Assembly: GCA_024275555.1 (NCBI GenBank)
Contig: JAJRYW010000549.1
Location: 1-10,465, forward strand
DNA length: 10,465 nucleotides
Source of the DNA: Calditrichota bacterium
GTDB taxonomy: Bacteria; Calditrichota; Calditrichia; RBG-13-44-9; J075
Reading direction: 5' to 3'
The notes beneath the pieces were generated by a model. That model ran no database searches. It was not told the origin of the DNA and was given only the letters and a program-made list of their open reading frames with translations. Positions within the stretch are counted from its first letter, which is position 1. Each line of letters starts with the position of its first letter. A program made the translations under genes and the position numbers. Shown here piece after piece: positions 1 through 6,190 of the stretch.

Positions 1-99
1 AGCCACAGTTTCATACACAGAACCTTTGGTTTTACGTGGAAATCAATCGAGGACTCTCCAACTGGTAAGTTTCCAGGTGATAGCCGGAAAACAAAAAAA

Positions 100-269
100 T
101 GGGCGCATGACAAATTGCATTTTTTAGACATTCTTTAAAAACCGTTGAAACGGTTAAACGATCGCTGCAAGATGTTATTAACACCGGGCTTAAGCCCGGT
201 GTTAATGAGAAAGAAATTATTACATAGCCGTTTTAACGGCTTTCTATTGTGCAATTTGACATGCACCCA
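100..269. repeat. Composite palindromic (MITE-like) element
   Basis: The ends are inverted repeats of 20 bases: TGGGCGCATGACAAATTGCA at 100-119 matches the reverse complement of 250-269 at 18 of 20 positions. Inside lie three further palindromes. One is a hairpin at 140-155 with arms AACCGTT/AACGGTT. One is a perfect 30-bp palindrome at 177-206, left arm ATTAACACCGGGCTT. The third is a hairpin at 226-241 with arms AGCCGTT/AACGGCT. The two outer hairpins are related to each other in inverted orientation, so the whole element is an imperfect large palindrome. It has no coding capacity. AAT stands immediately outside GGG at the left end (98-100) and CCC at the right end (269-271), which could be a 3-bp target duplication but is weak evidence in AT-rich flanks. 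The layout fits a non-autonomous mobile or REP-like element; the family is not identified. Confidence 0.7.
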
Positions 270-356
270 ATAAATACATATTACTCTTTTTAAAACATTA
301 CCTTAGGTGCGAAAATTGAATTTTGAAAACCTCAAAAATATTAAGCGAACCGTAAA

Positions 357-416
357 ATTAAAGATTAAAGATTAAAGCGGTGGGCCGTATCTGGTCACTC
401 GTTACTCGTTACTGTA
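357..416. repeat. Tandem heptamer cluster, upstream copy
   Basis: Three perfect tandem ATTAAAG units (357-377) are followed after a short unique stretch by GGTCACT and two CGTTACT units (393-413). The same two heptamer families recur in the same order just after the SDR gene at 1381-1440. Such arrays in intergenic DNA are probably slippage-prone low-complexity repeats; no function can be read from them. Confidence 0.7.
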
Positions 417-459
417 AATCAGCAACTTTGAAAATATAGAAGGGAGAAATTCAAATATA

Positions 460-1392
460 ATGAAGACGCAAACAATTTTAGGCTCAGGTGGTGTAATTGG
501 CAATGAATTAGCCAGGTCTCTGAAAAACTACTGCGAAGAAATCCGCTTAGTCAGCCGGAATCCCCACAAAGTAAATCCGACGGATCAAGTTTTTGCAGCA
601 GATTTAACCCGCCAGGAGGAGACCATGAAGGGAGTTCAGGGTTCCCAAGTTGTTTATTTGACGGTCGGTCTTCCTTACAAGACGGAGACCTGGGCTAAGA
701 ACTGGCCTGTAATTATGTCCAACGTAATTAACGCCTGCAAGGAACACTCGGCTAAGCTGGTTTTCTTTGATAATGTCTATATGTATGGCAAAGTGGACGG
801 CTGGATGACTGAAGAGACCCCCATAAATCCGTGCAGTAAGAAGGGCGAAGTGCGCGCCCGTATTGCCGAACAACTGCTGGATGAAGTCGGCAAGGGAAAC
901 ATTGATGCGCTCATCGCCCGTTCGGCGGACTTTTACGGGCCCAATGCCATAAACACCATGGTTGCTTCCCTGGTGTTCGACAAGTTAAAAAACGGGAAAA
1001 AGGCAAGCTGGTTATTGAACGCCAAGGTTAAACACTCCATGACTTATACACCGGACGCCGGTAAAGCAACCGCACTCCTGGGGAATACCCCGGACGCCTA
1101 CAATCAGGTATGGCACCTGCCCACAGACAAAAACGCCCTGACCGGCGAAGAGTTTATTCAACTGGCAGCCGAAAAGTTCGGGGTGGAACCCCGCTATACC
1201 GTACTAAGCAAATTTATGATTCAAATGGCCGGACTCTTTAATTCGACCATCAAGGAATCCATAGAAATGCTGTACCAGCTTGAATTTGAGTACTTGTTCG
1301 ATAGTTCTAAGTTTGAACAGCGCTTCTTCCCCGCCACAACTTATCAGATAGGGATAGAGACAACGTGTAAAGATTGGGGGATTAAAGATTAA
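460..1392 (+). CDS. Atypical SDR, NAD(P)-binding epimerase/dehydratase-like
   Basis: This 310-residue protein has the N-terminal Rossmann nucleotide motif of the SDR superfamily, G8-S-G10-G11-V-I-G14, directly after a beta strand. An acidic/polar turn with D48 follows, and then the strand-4 region FFDNVYMYG (102-110) typical of extended NAD-dependent epimerase/dehydratase proteins. ARSADFYGP (153-161) is another extended-SDR signature. The catalytic YxxxK is not seen: the expected region (about 124-140, PCSKKGEVRARIAEQ) aligns best with neither Tyr nor Lys in place, so I class it as an atypical SDR that may bind the cofactor and a sugar- or terpenoid-like ligand without standard chemistry. 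Substrate is unknown. A purine-rich AAGGGAG lies about 13 bases before the ATG, longer than usual, but the Rossmann motif so near the N-terminus supports this start. The last codons (I-K-D-stop) are made from the downstream ATTAAAG repeat. Confidence 0.85.
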   Translation: MKTQTILGSGGVIGNELARSLKNYCEEIRLVSRNPHKVNPTDQVFAADLTRQEETMKGVQGSQVVYLTVGLPYKTETWAKNWPVIMSNVINACKEHSAKLVFFDNVYMYGKVDGWMTEETPINPCSKKGEVRARIAEQLLDEVGKGNIDALIARSADFYGPNAINTMVASLVFDKLKNGKKASWLLNAKVKHSMTYTPDAGKATALLGNTPDAYNQVWHLPTDKNALTGEEFIQLAAEKFGVEPRYTVLSKFMIQMAGLFNSTIKESIEMLYQLEFEYLFDSSKFEQRFFPATTYQIGIETTCKDWGIKD

Positions 1393-1483
1393 AGATTAAA
1401 GATTTGAAGATTAAAGTGGTGAGTGGTTACTCGTTACTATAAACATAAAATACGCAATACGGATTACGCAATAGCCAATACAG
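1381..1483. repeat. Tandem heptamer cluster, downstream copy
   Basis: Three perfect ATTAAAG units (1381-1401), an ATTTGAAG variant and another ATTAAAG (1410-1416) are followed by GGTTACT and CGTTACT (1424-1438), mirroring the order of the cluster at 357-416. A third motif comes next: ACGCAATA occurs twice, with a degenerate copy, in 1451-1483. The first heptamers overlap the end of the SDR gene and provide its TAA stop at 1390-1392. Confidence 0.7.
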
Positions 1484-1514
1484 TAAAGATAAACATGAAT
1501 GGAGGAGTTAAACC

Positions 1515-2681
1515 ATGCCGCTATCGGAATTGTGGTCGGTAATCAAAGGCTATTTCAGTTATGAACTGCTCAGTATTGCCGGCAGCCCGGTAACGCCGAT
1601 TGGGCTGCTTTCTGCGGCAATGGTGTTTTTATTTTTCCTGCTCCTCTCCCGGCTTATCCGGCGTTGGATTATCCAAAAGACAGTTGCGTACCTGGAAGTG
1701 CGCGAGGCCGTCACCCGCAAGCTGAACCTGTTTGTACATTCCCTGATCATGCTCACCGGCATCCTGTTTGCCCTGCAGGTGATTGTGCCCCAGAGCAAAA
1801 TATTATCCACCACCTCCGAGGTGCTGAACTTCCCGCTGTTTCTGATCAACGAGACGCCGGTTACCCTTTTTTCCTTTTTCATGTTTCTAATCGTTATTTT
1901 GGTTTTTCTGACCGCTTCCCGCCTGGTGCGAAATCACCTGTTGCCGGGAATCCTGGAGCAGTTTAACATCGAGAAAGGAACCACCTACACCTTTACCCGG
2001 GTGGCGCACTACCTGATCATGCTCATCGGCGGGATTGTGGCCTTTCAGTTTATCGGGATCAGCTTTAGCGGGCTGGTGGTGGTGTTCGGATTTCTCTCCG
2101 TGGGGATCGGCTTCGGATTGCAAAACATCACCTCCAACTTTGTGGCGGGGCTGATCCTGCTCTTCGAGCGGCCGATCCAGGTGGGCGACCGGGTTACCGT
2201 GGGCGACACCGAGGGCGATGTGGTAGAGATCAATATCCGCTCCACCACCATCCGCTCCTTGGACAACATCACCATCATCGTTCCCAATTCGGAATTCATT
2301 TCCGCCAGCGTGATCAACTGGTCGCATGGGGACCCGCGGGTGCTGCTGAACATCCCGGTGGGCGTCTCTTACGATTCCGATCCGGACCGGGTGCTGAAAA
2401 CGCTGGAAGAAGTGGCCGCCGAAAACAGCGACGTTCTGAAAACGCCGGCTCCGGAGGTGCACCTGGCCAATTTTGGCGACTCCGCCTGGGATATTGTGCT
2501 GCGGGTCTGGATCGACAATCCCCAGGAAATCCGCGACGTGCGCTCCGATCTCAATTTTGCCATCGTACGCAAATTTCGGGAGAATGGCATTGAAATCCCC
2601 TTTCCCCAGCGCGACCTGCACCTGCGCTCGCCGCTGCCGGTCCCCTTTTCGGGAACGGAGCGCTATTCTCCGGAGAATTGA
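1515..2681 (+). CDS. MscS-family small-conductance mechanosensitive channel
   Basis: A 388-residue inner-membrane channel of the MscS family, expected to open under membrane tension and release solutes on hypo-osmotic shock. Hydrophobic segments lie near residues 26-49, 71-91, 116-138, 163-182 and 184-215. The last is the glycine-rich pore helix and runs into the family hallmark GIGFGLQNITSNFVAGL (198-214), then LFERPIQVGD (216-225), which starts the cytoplasmic beta domain. IVPNSEFIS (255-263) is the other classic MscS signature, and a soluble alpha/beta C-terminal domain follows to about residue 375. It is longer than E. coli MscS (286 residues), with two extra N-terminal helices, as in many five-helix homologues. 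GGAGG at 1501-1505 sits nine bases before the ATG. It probably has its own promoter within 1393-1500, which is filled by repeats. The family call is firm; which paralogue cannot be said. Confidence 0.95.
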   Translation: MPLSELWSVIKGYFSYELLSIAGSPVTPIGLLSAAMVFLFFLLLSRLIRRWIIQKTVAYLEVREAVTRKLNLFVHSLIMLTGILFALQVIVPQSKILSTTSEVLNFPLFLINETPVTLFSFFMFLIVILVFLTASRLVRNHLLPGILEQFNIEKGTTYTFTRVAHYLIMLIGGIVAFQFIGISFSGLVVVFGFLSVGIGFGLQNITSNFVAGLILLFERPIQVGDRVTVGDTEGDVVEINIRSTTIRSLDNITIIVPNSEFISASVINWSHGDPRVLLNIPVGVSYDSDPDRVLKTLEEVAAENSDVLKTPAPEVHLANFGDSAWDIVLRVWIDNPQEIRDVRSDLNFAIVRKFRENGIEIPFPQRDLHLRSPLPVPFSGTERYSPEN

Positions 2682-2785
2682 CGCCGATAATAGCCGGGAT
2701 ACAATTTTTTTTTCGGTTTTTGCCCGTAGTAAATTCGGTTAAATTCCGCCATTAATTTTACCAAAGACACCTACCACAATTTTGC

Positions 2786-2792
2786 AGGAGGT
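2786..2792 (+). promoter_or_regulatory. Ribosome binding site of fbaB
   Basis: AGGAGGT, a near-perfect anti-Shine-Dalgarno match, six bases before the ATG at 2799. It fits a highly expressed gene and confirms the start. The 117-bp gap from mscS otherwise holds a run of nine T at about 2707-2715 without a clear stem. Confidence 0.8.
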
Positions 2793-2798
2793 ACAGAG

Positions 2799-3848
2799 AT
2801 GAATAACAAAATCGTAGAACTGCTTGGCAACGAGGCCGACAATCTATTGAATTACAAATCGCAAACCATTCCCAAAGAGCAACTGCATCTTCCCGGGCCG
2901 GATTTTATCGACCGGGTCATGGCCGCCTCGGACCGTCCCACACCGGTGCTGCGCAACATGCAGAGTTTGTTTAACCACGGCCGCCTGGCCGGAACCGGCT
3001 ACATCTCCATCCTGCCGGTGGACCAGGGCATCGAACATACCGCCGGGGCCAGCTTTGCCCCCAACCCAATCTACTTCGATCCGGAAAACATTGTCAAGTT
3101 AGCCATTGAAGGCGGCTGCAATGCGGTCGCTTCCACCCTGGGCGTGTTGGGCATGGTCTCCCGCAAATATGCGCACAAGATCCCTTTCATTCTGAAGATC
3201 AACCACAACGAGTTGCTTACCTATCCGAACAAGTACGATCAAATCCTCTTTGGCAGCATCGACCAGGCCTTTGAGATGGGCGCGATTGCCGTGGGCGCCA
3301 CGATTTACTTCGGCTCCGAGGAGAGCAACCGCCAGATCATCGAAGTTTCCGAAGCGTTTGAATATGCGCACAGCCTGGGCATGGTGACCATCCTGTGGGC
3401 CTACCTGCGCAATCCGGCCTTCAAGAAAGATAAAGATTACCACGTCTCCGCAGACCTGACCGGGCAGGCCAACCACCTGGGCGTGACCATTCAGGCGGAC
3501 ATCATCAAGCAAAAGCAAGCGGAGAACAACGGCGGTTTCAACGCGATTCAATTTGCCAAAACCCATCCTAAAGTTTACGAAGAATTGAGCAACGATCACC
3601 CCATTGACCTGACCCGCTACCAGGTAATCAACTGCTACATGGGCCGGGCCGGGCTGATCAACTCCGGCGGCGCTTCCGGTTCCAACGATCTGGCCCAGGC
3701 GGTTAAAACCGCGGTCATCAACAAACGGGCCGGCGGAATGGGATTGATCTCGGGACGCAAAGCCTTTCAAAAACCGATGAAAGACGGGGTGGAACTCCTC
3801 AACGCCATCCAGGATGTCTACCTGGATAAAGATATTACCATTGCTTAG
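2799..3848 (+). CDS. fbaB: Class I fructose-bisphosphate aldolase (DhnA/FbaB type)
   Basis: Cytoplasmic aldolase that reversibly cleaves fructose 1,6-bisphosphate to dihydroxyacetone phosphate and glyceraldehyde 3-phosphate in glycolysis and gluconeogenesis. At 349 residues it is collinear with E. coli FbaB (350) as I recall that sequence. Shared blocks are LRNMQSLFNHGRLAGTGY (51-68), ILPVDQG (71-77, phosphate/active-site loop at the first barrel strand), GATIYFGSEES (166-176), HVSADLTGQANHL (215-227), IKQKQAENNGG (236-246), NCYMGRAGLINSGG (278-291) and INKRAGGMGLI (307-317). The Schiff-base lysine of the DhnA family should be in the IKQK segment (K237 or K239). No metal-site signature of class II aldolases is present. 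It is transcribed on the plus strand after mscS, 117 bp apart, and is followed by a candidate terminator about 200 bp downstream. Some FbaB-type enzymes in archaea and bacteria also have fructose bisphosphatase activity, but that belongs to a different family, so aldolase is the call. Confidence 0.97.
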   Translation: MNNKIVELLGNEADNLLNYKSQTIPKEQLHLPGPDFIDRVMAASDRPTPVLRNMQSLFNHGRLAGTGYISILPVDQGIEHTAGASFAPNPIYFDPENIVKLAIEGGCNAVASTLGVLGMVSRKYAHKIPFILKINHNELLTYPNKYDQILFGSIDQAFEMGAIAVGATIYFGSEESNRQIIEVSEAFEYAHSLGMVTILWAYLRNPAFKKDKDYHVSADLTGQANHLGVTIQADIIKQKQAENNGGFNAIQFAKTHPKVYEELSNDHPIDLTRYQVINCYMGRAGLINSGGASGSNDLAQAVKTAVINKRAGGMGLISGRKAFQKPMKDGVELLNAIQDVYLDKDITIA

Positions 3849-3886
3849 TCAGCTCACCCTATTTCCAGCAAATCCGAACTGATTTT

Positions 3887-3919
3887 CCCAGGGTTGTGGA
3901 TATTAGCCACAGCCCCGGG
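3887..3919. repeat. Imperfect hairpin after fbaB
   Basis: Arms CCCAGGGTTGTGG (3887-3899) and CCACAGCCCCGGG (3907-3919) pair over 13 positions with one G-U wobble and one A-C mismatch, around a 7-base loop. It starts 39 bases after the fbaB stop. No T-run follows on either strand, so it is more likely a 3' stabilising structure or repeat than an intrinsic terminator. Confidence 0.5.
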
Positions 3920-4049
3920 AGTATTATCCCTGTTCCCCATAACAGCTCGATTCAAATGAAACCGCTTGCTTAAGGGACGGTTGGTCGGTCGGCGGGGCGC
4001 AACGGAGCCGCACCTTCCCGAAGGGGCGGCAAACCAGGGAGATCGCATT

Positions 4050-4085
4050 CTGCCGGTAGAATATCCTCCCCGGGCAGCTTTTTTT
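4050..4085 (+). terminator. Candidate intrinsic terminator for fbaB
   Basis: CTGCC at 4050-4054 pairs with GGCAG at 4073-4077, with adjoining CGG/CCG pairing interrupted by a bulge. A C and a run of seven T (4079-4085) follow directly. It points in the plus direction and lies about 200 bp after the aldolase stop, so it would end that transcript before the minus-strand transporter. The stem is short, which limits confidence. Confidence 0.45.
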
Positions 4086-4146
4086 AAACTGATCCGGACG
4101 CCGGAATTCCAGGAAATTCAGGCGCTATGAAAAGAAGCGTCACCTC

Positions 4147-4251
4147 ATTCCAGTGCTCTGCGCTGGAATATATCCCGGAGGCTCCAGCCTCCTGTTCTAA
4201 AAATACGAGGCAGAGCCTCAAAACAGCGATCCAGCGCAGAGCACTGGATCG
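4147..4251. repeat. Mirror-symmetric array of four hairpins
   Basis: Four compact hairpins lie in 105 bases. H1 (4147-4169) has ten-base arms, left arm ATTCCAGTGC, with loop TCT. H2 (4177-4192) is GGAGGCTCCAGCCTCC. H3 (4207-4219) is GAGGCAGAGCCTC. H4 (4227-4251) has left arm CGATCCAGCGC with loop AGA. H4 contains CCAGCGCAGAGCACTGG, the exact reverse complement of the core of H1, and H3 resembles the reverse complement of H2. The array is therefore itself an inverted repeat about a centre near 4199. Hairpins built as arm, AGA or TCT/CCA core, arm resemble REP-type intergenic repeats seen in clusters in several phyla (from memory). No coding content. Confidence 0.75.
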
Positions 4252-4264
4252 AGTAGCCCGCTTT

Positions 4265-4329
4265 TCCCTAAGGGATGCCTTTGGCAAGACTGCACATAGC
4301 GCTGTTTCGCAATTCCGGCAGACCGGAAT
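4265..4329. repeat. Three small hairpins beside the array
   Basis: TCCCTAAGGGA (4265-4275) and TGCCTTTGGCA (4276-4286) abut each other, each a four-base stem with a three-base loop. ATTCCGG/CCGGAAT (4312-4318 and 4323-4329) pair around CAGA. They extend the structured region toward the transporter gene and may be a decayed part of the same element. Confidence 0.45.
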
Positions 4330-4412
4330 GCCGCTACCGGCTTATATGCTTTTTAAAACAGCCCGGTTAATTTTTCCAAGATCATAACCGCCGGACAAAC
4401 TTCTCAGCAAAG

Positions 4413-5474
4413 TTAGCCGGCATGAGTTAAGAGGTAGAGCGCAATACCAACAAAAAATGCCAGAAAACTTACTGCATGAAATTTCAGAGTGAAACGAAGC
4501 ATCCTTTGTTTCTCCTGCCGCACATAGATGCGGTAGGCAATTATATTTGCCAGGGAACCCACCAGGCTGCCAAATCCCCCCACACTGACCCCCCATAACA
4601 AGGATTTCCAGTGCGGAGTGAAATCCGCTAATATCAATGCGGTAGGAACATTGCTGATTAACTGGCTAAGGAATGATGACAGTAAAAACACATGATGCGG
4701 GTGGGAAAATGCGCCTGCCAGCAGCACTTGCAAATTATCCGTCAGGCCAAAAAAACACCCAAAGGTAACCAGCAGAGCATAATCTACCTGCAAACTTCCG
4801 CGATCTGCCAGCAAAGCATACAGGATAACCAGCCAGCCCACAGCCAGAGGGAGCACACGTAAAATTGCCAGGGCAATGAGAACCAAAGCCGCGGAATAGA
4901 AATATGCAGACGCTGAAAACTGTTGCCGCTTCTCAACTTTTGCGGGGACTCCGTTTCGGGTAATGGCCAAAGCCGCCATTAAAAGCAGGAACAAAAACAC
5001 GGCAGAAAAGGGGGCGATAACCGTTACAAAATCACCGAGCGGTACCCGGTAGAACCAATAAATAAATAGGTTTTGAGGATTCCCGAACGGAGAGAGTGCC
5101 GAGCCGGCATTTGCGGCCAGTATTTCCAGGATGATCAGCCATTCTTTCCGCTCTACTTTTAGCAGCATCGTCAACGGCACAATTGACAACAATGCGACGT
5201 CATTGGTAACCAGCATGGGAAAGAAGAAGGTGGCCAGAATCAGCTTCACCGGGATAAACCGCCCCCGCTCGAGTTGCCGGGCAATTTTCTCCACAACATG
5301 ATGCTTTTGCAAACCGGTTGTCACAACCATTAGAACAAACAGTATATAGAGTATTTCAAGATCGGTTCCGGAATAAGACGGAAAACGGCGTAAAAACAAG
5401 GAGGTAAATAGCAGCCCGCTTGCAGAAAAAAGCAGCAGCCATTCTTCCTTTGCATACCCAATCCATCTGCCCAT
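4413..5474 (-). CDS. ArsB/NhaD (ion transporter) superfamily permease
   Basis: A polytopic inner-membrane transporter of the IT superfamily (ArsB, NhaD, CitM and SLC13 relatives), 353 residues with about ten hydrophobic segments. It shows the inverted-repeat architecture of the fold. The first half carries LVTNDVALL (88-96) and GSALSPFGNPQNLFIYW (124-140); the second carries SNVPTALILADF (274-285) and GSLVGSLANIIAY (302-314). These are the hairpin loops that bind substrate and ion in this superfamily. Substrate is not determined: arsenite, Na+/H+, or an organic or inorganic anion are all possible, and no ars genes are nearby. It is shorter than typical members (about 420-450), with the shortage mainly at the N-terminus. 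The ATG at 5474 is preferred because GGAG (5483-5486) lies eight bases upstream. ATG 5480 would leave only two bases, and TTG 5495 has AGGA touching the codon. A perfect palindrome 146 bp upstream may be its operator. Confidence 0.85.
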   Translation of the reverse strand: MGRWIGYAKEEWLLLFSASGLLFTSLFLRRFPSYSGTDLEILYILFVLMVVTTGLQKHHVVEKIARQLERGRFIPVKLILATFFFPMLVTNDVALLSIVPLTMLLKVERKEWLIILEILAANAGSALSPFGNPQNLFIYWFYRVPLGDFVTVIAPFSAVFLFLLLMAALAITRNGVPAKVEKRQQFSASAYFYSAALVLIALAILRVLPLAVGWLVILYALLADRGSLQVDYALLVTFGCFFGLTDNLQVLLAGAFSHPHHVFLLSSFLSQLISNVPTALILADFTPHWKSLLWGVSVGGFGSLVGSLANIIAYRIYVRQEKQRMLRFTLKFHAVSFLAFFVGIALYLLTHAG

Positions 5475-5619
5475 AAACATTTCTCCAAGGAACAATCCTG
5501 AACGGGCTACCGACTAAATTGCAGTTCTCCACCGGTTAAGCCGAAAAGAATAAAATGTTTGCATACGGAACTTGTAGCTACTTTGGTTAACTGGTAAACA
5601 GCTTTTTTAAAGGAATTCT

Positions 5620-5639
5620 TGAACAAACCGGTTTGTTCA
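5620..5639. promoter_or_regulatory. Perfect 20-bp palindrome, possible TetR-type operator
   Basis: TGAACAAACCGGTTTGTTCA is a perfect palindrome with no spacer, 146 bp upstream of the transporter ATG. Its length, central CCGG and AT-rich arms ending in TGAAC/GTTCA suit a homodimeric helix-turn-helix repressor; similar sites are known for TetR-family regulators. No regulator gene is in the window, so the assignment to a family and to the transporter is inference. With no loop it makes a poor RNA hairpin, which favours a DNA-binding role. Confidence 0.5.
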
Positions 5640-6003
5640 TCGCCTAAGCGACCGTATATATGACAGTTGAATTTCCATCATAAGTTGAACTTCTTCGACG
5701 CAGAGCGCCGCTGATTAAAGGAGGTTTTCGCCGGGGAAATTTTGTATACCCTGAATTTTTGATGTTTCGGATAGGCGTTGTTAAAACAATCTTCAGCATC
5801 TCCCGGTATCCGCTTTTCAACTCGTGATTGGCATTCATTCTCAATCATTGTAATAAATGCCGTGCGAAACACCCAGGTAATTCTATTCGGCGCCGGAGAT
5901 TTTGACAGCACCATCCTGCCCCGGCCGCGTGGCGGCTCCAACGAAGTCGCAAAGATAATATTTACTTTTTAGTGCCGATAGTTACATTTTTTTTAAGCAA
6001 CAG

Positions 6004-6035
6004 AACCGGGATATATTTCCCGGGCTTAACCGGGA
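6004..6035. repeat. AACCGGGA repeat with inverted copy
   Basis: AACCGGGA occurs directly repeated at 6004-6011 and 6028-6035. Between them, TCCCGG (6018-6023) pairs with the first copy around a TATATT loop. The stretch CCGGGCTTAA is shared with the large palindrome at 177-206, suggesting a decayed relative of that intergenic repeat. Confidence 0.4.
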
Positions 6036-6130
6036 GAAGGAAGGCTTCGGAAGACTGTGGCGCCGGAAGGTGCTACGCTCCAACACCCCGGGATTGACAA
6101 TATTTTATTGAGCTACGCGCCCTGAGCACC

Positions 6131-6165
6131 AAAAAACCGGCAGCAAATTTTACTACCGGTTTTTT
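6131..6165 (-). terminator. Bidirectional intrinsic terminator downstream of nhaA
   Basis: AAAAAACCGG (6131-6140) and CCGGTTTTTT (6156-6165) form a ten-base stem around a 15-base loop, with a U-tract of six on either strand. In the minus direction it lies about 147 bp after the nhaA stop and would end that transcript, leaving a 3' untranslated region of roughly 150-180 bases. It would also block any plus-strand transcription entering nhaA from the opposite side. Confidence 0.7.
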
Positions 6166-6190
6166 CCAGGAACACTCCCAGCCATTGTTT

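Larger units (their letters stand above)
1..459. other. Intergenic region with repeats, no gene seen
   Basis: No frame on either strand gives a credible protein here. Bases 1-99 show nothing recognisable apart from weak self-complementarity near 61-80. Bases 100-269 form a composite palindromic element and bases 357-416 a heptamer repeat cluster, both listed separately. Bases 270-356 are AT-rich and may hold the promoter of the SDR gene, but I could not pick out a convincing -35/-10 pair. Confidence 0.6.
3849..4412. other. Intergenic region with hairpins and a terminator
   Basis: This 564-bp space between the aldolase and the convergent transporter has no credible gene. It holds a GC-rich imperfect hairpin just after fbaB (3887-3919), a candidate intrinsic terminator (4050-4085), a mirror-symmetric hairpin array (4147-4251) and further small hairpins to about 4329. 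A weak inverted repeat GCCGG/CCGGC around 4392-4420 overlaps the transporter stop and lacks a U-tract on the minus strand. Confidence 0.6.

Noticed and set aside
357..416. Heptamer cluster as a CRISPR array
   Set aside because: Units are seven bases and directly abutting, without spacers of regular length; no cas genes are nearby.
1887..2621. 244-codon open frame on the minus strand inside mscS
   Set aside because: It lies wholly opposite a clear MscS gene. Its product is rich in His, Gly, Asp and Gln in a pattern typical of antisense translation, with no recognisable domain.
2700..2720. T-run after mscS as an intrinsic terminator
   Set aside because: There is no stable stem immediately before the T-run.
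3099..3770. 223-codon open frame on the minus strand inside fbaB
   Set aside because: Shadow of the strongly conserved aldolase; the composition is antisense-like and there is no ribosome site.
3854..4048. 64-codon minus-strand frame after fbaB
   Set aside because: It overlaps the hairpin and repeat-like sequence, is rich in Arg and Pro as expected from GC-rich non-coding DNA, and has no start signal.
4147..4251. Hairpin array as an attachment site or integron recombination site
   Set aside because: No integrase, no conserved core site pair and no gene cassettes. The symmetry is better explained by REP-like modules.
5644..5972. Overlapping short open frames on both strands as possible small genes
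   Set aside because: No ribosome site at usable spacing, no recognised family, and products unlike each other in overlapping frames. Kept only as an uncertain non-coding stretch.
6094..6120. TTGACA as a plus-strand promoter
   Set aside because: The sequence 16-18 bases downstream is GC-rich with no -10 box, and no plus-strand gene follows before the terminator.
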